From positions 349,554 to 413,553 of the forward strand of contig NZ_PVNG01000006.1 in the NCBI RefSeq assembly GCF_003001935.1: DNA of 64,000 nucleotides, given 5' to 3'. Positions 43,050 to 49,116 of the stretch are shown here, one piece after another; the stretch's first letter is position 1, and each line of letters opens with the position of its first letter. This DNA comes from Nonomuraea fuscirosea. Lineage in GTDB: Bacteria; Actinomycetota; Actinomycetes; Streptosporangiales; Streptosporangiaceae. The notes below the pieces were generated by a model, which was not told the origin of the DNA, ran no database searches, and was given only the letters and a program-made list of their open reading frames with translations. The translations under genes and the position numbers were made by a program.

Positions 43050-43652
43050 TCACGGGTGTGGCGCCTTCGGGAATCCGGTCCAGCGGAGTTCGGGGCGTAG
43101 ATGGCTCATGTCGTTGAACATGCCGATGCTCGGAAGCGCGCCCGGCCGGTATTCGATGACGGTGAGAGCGGCGTTGGCGCTGCTGAGTCCGAGCCAGCGT
43201 ACGGGTGGTGCGTCAAGGGCGTCCCGGATGAGCCACGCGATCGGATAAGCGTGGGTGATGAGCAGTTCGTGTTCGTCGTTCTGCTGCTCGGGTGCGTGGG
43301 CGAAGCGAGCGGTGAGACTGCGGGCGATTTCATGGCCCGCCGCCGCGTCTTCCGGGGAATAGCCGTCGAAAAATGCCCTCCATGACGGCGGGGTCTCCTC
43401 CAGTTCCGGCACATAGGGCACGTGGTCGATGAGTTCAGGGGCCTCGGCGACGGAGGTGATGCCGCTGAGGAACAGGTCGATTTCGTGGGCTGTATCGGCG
43501 GCTCGTGGGAGCGGGGAGTGCCAGACGGTGCGGATGGGAAGGTGCGCGAGACGCTTTCCCAGGGACCGGGCTTGTTCGCGGCCGGTGCCGGTGAGATTGC
43601 CGAGAGCGTCGGCGTGGCCGTGCCGGGCGAGGTAGAGATACCGGGTCGCCAT
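43050..43652 (-). CDS. Histidine phosphatase superfamily protein
   Basis: The 200-residue phosphoglycerate-mutase-like phosphatase has the phosphohistidine motif LYLARHGHAD near residue 10 and Arg in TVWHSPLPRAADTA. The second His is in LLITHAYPIAWLI and Glu is in PELEETPPSW. It removes phosphate from small molecules or proteins. It starts 15 nt after the stop of the PEP-synthase-like gene and is almost certainly co-transcribed with it, so the substrates may be linked. Confidence 0.87.
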   Translation of the reverse strand: MATRYLYLARHGHADALGNLTGTGREQARSLGKRLAHLPIRTVWHSPLPRAADTAHEIDLFLSGITSVAEAPELIDHVPYVPELEETPPSWRAFFDGYSPEDAAAGHEIARSLTARFAHAPEQQNDEHELLITHAYPIAWLIRDALDAPPVRWLGLSSANAALTVIEYRPGALPSIGMFNDMSHLRPELRWTGFPKAPHP

Positions 43653-43667
43653 GAACGCGCGGTCCTT

Positions 43668-44846
43668 TCACAGCAGGGTGATGGTTCCCGCGGTTCCGTC
43701 GAGGGCGATCCGGTGACCGTTCTCGATCCGGTTCAGCGCGTCGGCTACGCCGAGTACGGCGGGGATGCCGTACTCACGGGCGACGATCGCGGCGTGTGAG
43801 AGCGCACCGCCGGTTTCGGTGACGACGCCGGCGGCGATCGTGAACAGCGGCGTCCAGGCCGGATCGGTGTACGGGCAGATCACGATTTCGCCAGGCCGCA
43901 CGGCTTTGAAGTCCGATGGGCCACGAACGAGACGAGCGGCCCCCATGACCTTTCCGTGTGATCCCGGCGTTCCCGTCAACGCGCGGGCGGGGAAAGGCGA
44001 TGCGGAAACTCGGAGGGCGGGAAGTGAGGCGGTGATCGGGCGCGCTTGCAGCACCCATATGACGCCGTCCGCGACGGCCCATTCGACGTCCTGTGGGCCG
44101 CCCTGAATTTCCGCGATCCGATGCCCGAGCTCCGCCAGGATCGCCGTCGTGGCGTCGTCCAGTGTCCGCGCCTTCTGCTGCTCCGCCGCGACGGCGCTTT
44201 CGACGACGCCGCCGTGCTCAGGGGCGAGGTCGATGCGGGTTCGTTTGCTCCCGACCGTGCAGCGGATGGATCCGACTGCCGCGACCTCATAGGTGTCGGG
44301 AGTGATGGTTCCGCCCACGACGCCAAGACCAAGACCCCAGGCCGCTTCGATCCGGGTCGGTTCTCCCGGCCGCTGGGGCGTGAACATGACGCCCGAGATC
44401 TCGGCCCCGATCACGCGCTGCACGAGAACGCCCATCCCGGGAAAGGACGCCCCGGCGCCGGCCGTCGCCCGACTCCAGTAGTCGTTCACTCTCGCGGCGT
44501 TCGCCGACGACCAGCAGGCGGCTATCGCCTCGCACACGCCCGCACTCCCCCGAGCGCCGATCACGCTCTCGTACTGGCCCGCCGCCGACGCGTCCGCCGT
44601 GTCCTCGTTCAAGGCCGACGAACGTACGGCCACCACGGGGTCGCCCAGACGCGCGAGCTCCCGCGCGACCGCCGCGCGAAGAGGCCGGGTGACCCGCACG
44701 CCGCGCTCGCCGCCATGCGGAACGACGAACCCGTCGGGCACCGGCAGCCCTTCGCGCAGCAGCAGGCCCAGCGTCGCCGCCTTCCCGCCGCAGTTCGTAT
44801 GAGTCGCGTCGGCGAGTGCCGTGAGCATCGCATCACCCATCAACAT
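43668..44846 (-). CDS. Compact PEP/pyruvate-binding (PEP synthase/rifampin phosphotransferase-like) protein
   Basis: The 392-residue protein joins an ATP-grasp PEP/pyruvate-binding domain to a swivelling phosphohistidine domain. The first has GGKAATLGLLLREGLPVPDG, VAVRSSALNEDTADASAAGQ, VLVQRVIGAEISGVMF and DVEWAVADGVIWVLQARPI. The second carries the catalytic His in TETGGALSHAAIVAREYGIP. PEP synthase and rifampin phosphotransferase are about 790-870 residues and carry another substrate domain, missing here. ATP-dependent phosphotransfer is expected, acceptor unknown. An inner ATG at 44828 may be the true start. Confidence 0.83.
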   Translation of the reverse strand: MLMGDAMLTALADATHTNCGGKAATLGLLLREGLPVPDGFVVPHGGERGVRVTRPLRAAVARELARLGDPVVAVRSSALNEDTADASAAGQYESVIGARGSAGVCEAIAACWSSANAARVNDYWSRATAGAGASFPGMGVLVQRVIGAEISGVMFTPQRPGEPTRIEAAWGLGLGVVGGTITPDTYEVAAVGSIRCTVGSKRTRIDLAPEHGGVVESAVAAEQQKARTLDDATTAILAELGHRIAEIQGGPQDVEWAVADGVIWVLQARPITASLPALRVSASPFPARALTGTPGSHGKVMGAARLVRGPSDFKAVRPGEIVICPYTDPAWTPLFTIAAGVVTETGGALSHAAIVAREYGIPAVLGVADALNRIENGHRIALDGTAGTITLL

Positions 44847-44887
44847 TAAATTGACAACATTATGTTGATGCTAACAGGATGGGGCGC
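44838..44887. promoter_or_regulatory. Divergent control region with nested palindromes
   Basis: Inverted repeats CATCAACAT (44838-44846) and ATGTTGATG (44862-44870) face each other, and CAACATTATGTTG (44855-44867) is itself palindromic. A plus-strand -35 TTGACA (44851-44856) lies 18 bp before CAGGAT (44875-44880), which ends 7 nt before ATG 44888. The sites lie across both divergent start regions. Confidence 0.55.
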
Positions 44888-45283
44888 ATGGAACGCAAGC
44901 ACGACCTCGACCGTGCCGGCCGCGCCGACCACGCGCAGGCGCAACGGGAACGCGACGCCCGGGAGCGCATCATGGCCATCGGTGCGGATCACCTCGAACC
45001 GCGCCCGTGGCGGCCCGCCCCGGCTCCCCCCGCGGCGGCCGACCTGGCGCAGTACGCGCTCTGGCGAGCCGCGGACCTCGGCCCCGACCAGTTGCTGAGC
45101 GCGCTCGCGCTGATCCCGGCGGCACGGGCCGAGATCGAGGGCGTGGAGACCGGGCTGCTCTTCGTCGCCCGCAGCGCGGGATTGACCTGGGCGCAGATCG
45201 CGGACGCCATGGGTTTCAATTCTCCGCAAGCGTGCCAGCAGTATGTGAACCGGCTCACCGCCCGGCAGGACAAACGAGCATGA
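44888..45283 (+). CDS. HTH protein of a small actinobacterial regulator family
   Basis: The 131-residue protein has a basic, charged N-terminus (MERKHDLDRAGRADHAQAQR) and a C-terminal HTH in SAGLTWAQIADAMGFNSPQA with CQQYVNRL. This is similar in pattern to the HTH of the Clp-N protein at 776. It lacks a ligand domain. ATG 44888 is favoured by the leaderless promoter, and ATG 44879 is also possible. It overlaps the next gene by 4 nt and is divergent from the PEP-synthase-like operon, which it may control. Confidence 0.65.
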   Translation: MERKHDLDRAGRADHAQAQRERDARERIMAIGADHLEPRPWRPAPAPPAAADLAQYALWRAADLGPDQLLSALALIPAARAEIEGVETGLLFVARSAGLTWAQIADAMGFNSPQACQQYVNRLTARQDKRA

Positions 45284-45924
45284 GCGACCAGTCAGCGCCG
45301 GAACTGCTCGTCCTGCACGCGGTACGACTCGTCGGCTACGCGGACGGCGAAGTGATCGCCGCGCGCGCCGGAACGGGACCGGCCGAAACGCTTCGCCTGT
45401 TGCGCGAGGCCGAACGTGCGGGCTGGGTGCAGCACCTCGCCTTCGCGGACCTCGGCGGCTGGTCACTGACCGACACGGGGAAAATCGAGAACGAACGTCA
45501 GCTCGCGGCCGAGCGCGAACACGCCGACCCCGAGAATGCGATCGCAGCCGTTTATCGGGCCTTTCTCCCGCTCAACGCGCGATTGGTGCGCGCCGTCACC
45601 GACTGGCAGATCAGGCCGACCGACACCGACCAGTTCGCGCCCAACGATCACAGCGACGATGCATGGGACGGGGGCGTACTCGACGAACTGACGGCACTCG
45701 GCGCCGAGCTCGCCCCTCTGGCCGATCGCCTCAAAAACGTGCTCCCACGATTCGACGGATACATGGCTCGCTACGCGGCGGCACTGCGCCGAGGCATGCG
45801 CGGCGAGCACAACTGGATCGACAAGACCGACGTGGACTCCTGCCACCGGGTCTGGTTCCAGCTCCACGAAGACCTCATCGCCACCCTCGGCATCGACCGT
45901 CACGCGGAGAATGCCGGCCCGTAG
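45280..45924 (+). CDS. Winged-helix protein of unknown family
   Basis: The 214-residue protein begins with a predicted winged HTH: LLVLHAVRLVGYADGEVIAA, PAETLRLLREAERAGWVQHL and GGWSLTDTGKIENERQ. The C-terminal part is helical with many acids (DPENAIAAVYRAFLPLNARL) and ends in WIDKTDVDSCHRVWFQLHED. It resembles regulators of the MarR/PadR shape, but no named family is certain. It is translationally coupled (ATGA) to the upstream HTH gene, so the two may form a regulatory pair for the divergent phosphotransfer genes. Confidence 0.6.
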   Translation: MSDQSAPELLVLHAVRLVGYADGEVIAARAGTGPAETLRLLREAERAGWVQHLAFADLGGWSLTDTGKIENERQLAAEREHADPENAIAAVYRAFLPLNARLVRAVTDWQIRPTDTDQFAPNDHSDDAWDGGVLDELTALGAELAPLADRLKNVLPRFDGYMARYAAALRRGMRGEHNWIDKTDVDSCHRVWFQLHEDLIATLGIDRHAENAGP

Positions 45925-45952
45925 GCGGGAAGATCACCTGATGCAGAGTGAT

Positions 45953-45983
45953 TTGCGTTAGAGCGCGCTCGAAGTCCTAGCGT
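45953..45983 (+). promoter_or_regulatory. MerR-type promoter with 19-bp spacer
   Basis: TTGCGT (45953-45958) and TAGCGT (45978-45983) are 19 bp apart, the stretched spacing typical of MerR-regulated promoters. A dyad with perfect core GAGCGCGCTC (45961-45970) lies in the spacer. The -10 ends 7 nt before ATG 45991, so the SDR mRNA should be leaderless. A MerR gene follows the SDR. Confidence 0.65.
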
Positions 45984-45990
45984 CACGTCC

Positions 45991-46851
45991 ATGACGAAAC
46001 GGACATGGATCATTACCGGCGCGTCCCGCGGCCTCGGACGCGCACTGGCCGAGGCCGCTCTCGCGGCGGGCGGCAACGTCGTGGCCGCGGTACGCACCCC
46101 CGGCAGCGTCGCCGACCTGGCGGACGCGCACCCGGGAGCCTTCGCGGTCATCCCCTTCGACGTCCGCGACGTCGCCGCCGCGCCCGCACTCGCGCAGGCC
46201 GCGATCGACCGGTTCGGCCAGGTCGACGTGCTGGTCAACAACGCGGGACGGGCCGTGGTCGGAGCGGTCGAGGAGGTCGGCGACGAGCAGTTGCGCGACC
46301 TGATGGGCCTGCACCTGTTCGGCCCCGCCGCCCTCGTGCGGGCGGTGCTGCCCGGCATGCGCGCGCGTGGCTCCGGCACCATCGTGCAGATGAGCAGCCA
46401 GGGCGGGCGCATGTCCTTCCCCGGCGTGTCGGCCTACTCGGCGTCGAAGTTCGCCCTGGAAGGCTGGTCGGAGGCGCTGGCCGGCGAGGTCGCGCCGTTC
46501 GGCGTCCGCGTGATGATCGTCGAGCCGAGCCGGTTCCGCACCGGCTTCAACGGCGCCGGCGTGCTGGAGTTCGCCGAGCCGTCGCAGATCTACCGCCAGG
46601 CGCTGGCCGCCGTGCGCGCCGACATGGCCGGCACCGACGGCCGCCAGGAAGGCGACCCGGCGCGGGCGGCGGAGATCATCGTCTCGCTCGTGCACGGCGA
46701 GGAGGTGCCGCTGCGGCTGCCGCTCGGACGTGAGGCGGTCGAGCGCATCTCCGGCCTCCACCGGCGCGGCCTGGCCGAGACCACCCGCTGGGCCGAGGTC
46801 GCCCGGGCCGCCGACTTCGCCGACGCGCCCGCCTCGGCCCGGCCCGTCTAA
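45991..46851 (+). CDS. SDR family oxidoreductase
   Basis: The 286-residue SDR has ITGASRGLGRALAEAALAAG, VNNAGRAVVGAVEEV, Ser in VQMSSQGGRMSFPG and YSASKFALEGW. The long C-terminus continues after FRTGFNGAGV, as in the retinol-dehydrogenase-like YbbO group. It is followed 10 nt later by a MerR regulator on the same strand, and its promoter has MerR spacing, so it is likely induced by a ligand of that regulator. Confidence 0.88.
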   Translation: MTKRTWIITGASRGLGRALAEAALAAGGNVVAAVRTPGSVADLADAHPGAFAVIPFDVRDVAAAPALAQAAIDRFGQVDVLVNNAGRAVVGAVEEVGDEQLRDLMGLHLFGPAALVRAVLPGMRARGSGTIVQMSSQGGRMSFPGVSAYSASKFALEGWSEALAGEVAPFGVRVMIVEPSRFRTGFNGAGVLEFAEPSQIYRQALAAVRADMAGTDGRQEGDPARAAEIIVSLVHGEEVPLRLPLGREAVERISGLHRRGLAETTRWAEVARAADFADAPASARPV

Positions 46852-46861
46852 GCCGGCGGTC

Positions 46862-47359
46862 ATGGCCACTGAAGACCTGATGACCAAGGTCCTCGACGCG
46901 CTCGGCGACGCCCAGCCCACGGCGGAGGCGATCCACGACCTCACCGACCTGGCCGAGGTGCCATCGTCGATGACGATCGCCGAGGTCGCCGACCGGCTCG
47001 CCCTCTCGGCGCACACGCTGCGCTACTACGAGCGGGCCGGGCTGGTCACCGTGGCCAGGGACAGCCAGGGTCACCGGGTCTACGACGCCGGCGCGGTGCG
47101 ACGGCTGGTGTTCCTGACCCGGATGCGGCTGTCGGGGATGTCCATGCGCGAGCTGCAGCACTACATCGAGCTGGTGGACGCGGGCGAACACACGGTGCCC
47201 GAGCGGACGGCCATGCTGGCCGAGCACCGCGCCACGATCATCCGACGGTTGCGCGAGCTGACGTTGTCGCTGGTCGCCGTCGACTACAAGATCGCCACGT
47301 ACGGCGGGGCAGCCGGCTCCGACGTCGAGCGCGGCCCTTCACGCGACGCCGCCGCCTGA
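46862..47359 (+). CDS. MerR family transcriptional regulator
   Basis: The 165-residue MerR protein has an unusually long N-terminal extension of about 37 residues before the HTH (MTIAEVADRLALSAHTLRYY, ERAGLVTVARDSQGHRVYDA). The dimerisation helix contains RLVFLTRMRLSGMSMRELQHY. It lacks the Cys metal ligands, so it is a drug/organic-sensor type. It probably binds the 19-bp-spacer promoter before the SDR and activates the two-gene unit. Confidence 0.88.
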   Translation: MATEDLMTKVLDALGDAQPTAEAIHDLTDLAEVPSSMTIAEVADRLALSAHTLRYYERAGLVTVARDSQGHRVYDAGAVRRLVFLTRMRLSGMSMRELQHYIELVDAGEHTVPERTAMLAEHRATIIRRLRELTLSLVAVDYKIATYGGAAGSDVERGPSRDAAA

Positions 47360-47411
47360 CCGCCCGTCGCAGGCCGGCGCTGTGCGCCCCAACTACCCGA
47401 CATCTCGGCTG

Positions 47412-47454
47412 TTGACGTGGTGGCTCGCATAACGTTAATCTGAATAACGTTATG
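47412..47454 (+). promoter_or_regulatory. MarR operator and promoter
   Basis: CATAACGTTA-ATCTGAA-TAACGTTATG (47428-47454) is a perfect 10-bp inverted repeat whose right arm includes the ATG at 47452. A -35 TTGACG (47412-47417) and -10 TAATCT (47436-47441) are 18 bp apart, with the -10 inside the repeat. TTAACG recurs at 47459-47464. Confidence 0.7.
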
Positions 47455-47940
47455 ATTTTTAACGATAGCGTGTTCGGCGATGCCCGAAGTGAGGGGCCCC
47501 CCGAGGAGCTGGCGCGCTCGACCGGTTTCCTGCTGTCGTGGGTCGCCGCCCGAGCCGGTGAGCAGTACGAGGAGGTGCTGGCCGAGACAGGGCTCAAGCC
47601 GCTTCACCTCGGCGTGCTGACCCAGCTCCAGAACGGCCCGCTGGTTCAGTCGCGGCTCAGCGAGCGGCTGAGTGTGTTCAAGCCCGTGATGGTCACGCTG
47701 GTCAACGAGCTGGAGGCCATGGACCTGGCGGAGCGGCGTCCTCACCCGCGCGACCGGCGTGCGGTGGAGGTGCACCTTCTGCCGGCGGGCGTGCGGAAGA
47801 TTCGGGACGCCGAGCAGGTCAGCGAACGCATCTCGGGCGAGTTCTTCGGCCCGCTGACGCCTGAGGAACGGCAGAGCCTGCACGCGCTGCTCGCCAAGCT
47901 CGCCGGCGGCGCGGCCACCAGCAGACGGAAGGAATCCTGA
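47452..47940 (+). CDS. MarR family transcriptional regulator
   Basis: The 162-residue winged-helix protein has LARSTGFLLSWVAARAGEQY, recognition region VQSRLSERLSVFKPVMVTLV and wing RRPHPRDRRAVEVHLLPAG. It ends with helices for dimerisation. The ATG overlaps a strong palindrome, so it should repress its own promoter. Its stop TGA overlaps the ATG of the TspO-like gene (TGATG), so both are co-expressed and likely derepressed by the same small molecule. Confidence 0.9.
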   Translation: MIFNDSVFGDARSEGPPEELARSTGFLLSWVAARAGEQYEEVLAETGLKPLHLGVLTQLQNGPLVQSRLSERLSVFKPVMVTLVNELEAMDLAERRPHPRDRRAVEVHLLPAGVRKIRDAEQVSERISGEFFGPLTPEERQSLHALLAKLAGGAATSRRKES

Positions 47941-48455
47941 TGAACGCCTCGGCCGACGTCCGCTACCGCGAGGCAGGCGCAGCTCGCTCGCGCTTCTGGC
48001 CGGTCGGGCTCCTCTTCGTCCTTGTTCCCGTGCTCATCGGGCAGATTCCAGGGGCGCTCGCCTTCACGCTCAACCCCGAACTCGCCACCGATCTCGAGAT
48101 GGACCGGGTCCCCGTGCCTCCGGGGGTCTTCATCGCGGTCTGGCTCGTGATCAAAGCCGGCATGGGGGCCGCGGCATGGCAGCTCTGGCGCCGGGCACCA
48201 CGCGGGAGCGACGTCACCGTACCCCTGACCGTGCTGATCGCCGGCTATCTCCAGACCAACCTGTTCTGGCTGGCCGACGGCCTGCGCTCGATCGCCGTCA
48301 CCGACGCGACCGGCCTCCTGCTCGCCGCCGCCACGGTGGTGGTGTTCTCCCGCTACTCAGCCGCTGCGGCTCGCTGGTTGCTGCCCTGGCTGATCTGGAT
48401 GCCGATCACGCTGGGCATCAAGATCGCGGCGATCGCCGGCGCCCTATCCCCTTGA
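47940..48455 (+). CDS. TspO/MBR-like membrane protein
   Basis: The 171-residue protein has five hydrophobic segments: VGLLFVLVPVLIGQIPGALA, PPGVFIAVWLVIKAGMGAAA, LTVLIAGYLQTNLFWL, ATGLLLAAATVVVF and WLLPWLIWMPITLGIKIAAI. The PxxFxxVW and LPWLIW segments and the five-helix layout fit tryptophan-rich sensory proteins (TspO), although Trp content is modest. TspO proteins bind tetrapyrroles and affect stress responses. It is coupled translationally to the MarR repressor. Confidence 0.65.
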   Translation: MNASADVRYREAGAARSRFWPVGLLFVLVPVLIGQIPGALAFTLNPELATDLEMDRVPVPPGVFIAVWLVIKAGMGAAAWQLWRRAPRGSDVTVPLTVLIAGYLQTNLFWLADGLRSIAVTDATGLLLAAATVVVFSRYSAAAARWLLPWLIWMPITLGIKIAAIAGALSP

Positions 48456-48470
48456 GCGATAAGGCCGCAG

Positions 48471-48543
48471 TACCCCGTACCGGACTCGAACCGGCGATTT
48501 CCCGGGTGAAAGCCGGGCGTCCTGACCGCTGGACCAACGGGGC
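48471..48543 (-). tRNA. tRNA-Glu (anticodon TTC)
   Basis: A 73-nt cloverleaf is read on the minus strand. The acceptor is GCCCCGT/ACGGGGT with a G1-U72 pair and discriminator A. The anticodon arm is CCCGG-CTTTCAC-CCGGG, giving anticodon TTC, and the T-arm contains GGTTCGAGTC. CCA is not encoded. It is the last of three tRNA genes in a row, 22 nt from the middle one. Confidence 0.92.
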
Positions 48544-48565
48544 GAGCCTCCGCTGAGGAGGTGCG

Positions 48566-48638
48566 TACGTCCGGCGGGATTCGAACCCGCACCGTCCGGT
48601 TCCTTAAACCGGTGCCTCTGCCATTGGGCCACGGACGC
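48566..48638 (-). tRNA. Class I tRNA with anticodon AAG (isotype conflict)
   Basis: A 73-nt cloverleaf with sound arms: acceptor GCGTCCG/CGGACGT, 3-bp D-stem GCC/GGC with GGCAG in the loop, anticodon stem CCGGT/ACCGG with loop TTAAGGA, variable ACGGT, and T-arm GCGGG-TTCGAAT-CCCGC. Loop position fixes the anticodon as AAG, which would read the Leu codon CUU. Leu tRNAs need a long variable arm, absent here, and A34 is rare in bacteria. Isotype is therefore uncertain. Confidence 0.8.
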
Positions 48639-48646
48639 TTGAAACG

Positions 48647-48717
48647 TGGACCGACGGGATCTCGAAACCCGAACTCCTGCTTGCAAGGCAGGTGTGATGC
48701 CTTTTCACCATCAGCCC
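48647..48717 (-). tRNA. tRNA-Ala (anticodon TGC), atypical
   Basis: A 71-nt cloverleaf with anticodon arm CCTGC-CTTGCAA-GCAGG (TGC, Ala). The acceptor is GGGCTGA/TCGGTCC, which places a G3-U70 wobble, the AlaRS identity pair, in the right position. The D-stem is GTGA/TCAC with a short 7-nt loop. The T-arm CGGGT-TTCGAGA-TCCCG has U at 53 and U at 61 in place of the near-universal G53-C61. It may be a diverged extra copy. Confidence 0.75.
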
Positions 48718-48765
48718 TTGATTTCCGCTGTGCAATTGTTCAGCCGCGAGGTGCGGATAAAGGAA

Positions 48766-48794
48766 AGGCCGCCTGGTGCGTCACCTGGCGGCCT
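48766..48794 (-). terminator. Hairpin terminator downstream of small ORF
   Basis: AGGCCGCC (48766-48773) and GGCGGCCT (48787-48794) form a perfect 8-bp stem with a 13-nt loop that can pair further (TGGTG/CACC). On the minus strand it is followed by TTTCCTTTATCC. It lies between the 27-codon ORF and the tRNA genes and could end the short transcript. Confidence 0.55.
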
Positions 48795-48814
48795 CCGGAG
48801 GAATCCTCTACGGA

Positions 48815-48898
48815 TTATCCGGGGGCCCGCCCGGCGAGCGCGGCGCGACGCTGACGACGGCGTCGTTCGCGCTCGTACTCGATGGCTGCGATCAGCAT
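48815..48898 (-). CDS. 27-residue basic peptide (small ORF)
   Basis: ATG 48898 to TAA 48815 encodes a peptide that starts MLIAAIEYERERRRQRRAAL and ends AGRAPG. It has a hydrophobic start and an arginine-rich helical body. A ribosome site GGGAAAGG lies about 6-9 nt upstream, and a strong hairpin follows 20 nt after the stop, which is the layout of a genuine short gene. It could be a small nucleic-acid- or ribosome-binding protein, or a leader peptide for the tRNA operon. No family is known to me. Confidence 0.45.
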   Translation of the reverse strand: MLIAAIEYERERRRRQRRAALAGRAPG

Positions 48899-49116
48899 GA
48901 CTGGCCTTTCCCGACGTGTTCCGATGGATAAGACGTTAATAGTCGCCGCGGCAGCCGCGCCACTCATTAAAGCAGCCTCTGTCAGCCCGGAGTCGTACGA
49001 CGGTGCGACCCCGGTCGCAGGCGGAGATCGTCACCTGTGCGGAGGGAAACGGCCGTACGCGTCGCCAGGATGGAGATCGTTCCCACGACCTCCGCCAGGA
49101 AGACGCATCTCACCTC

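Noticed and set aside
43668..44846. Full rifampin phosphotransferase
   Set aside because: The protein is half the usual length and lacks the rifampin-binding domain; no rifamycin-associated element was seen upstream.
48471..48717. tRNA cluster as attachment site of an integrative element
   Set aside because: No integrase, excisionase or direct repeat of a tRNA 3' end was found nearby.
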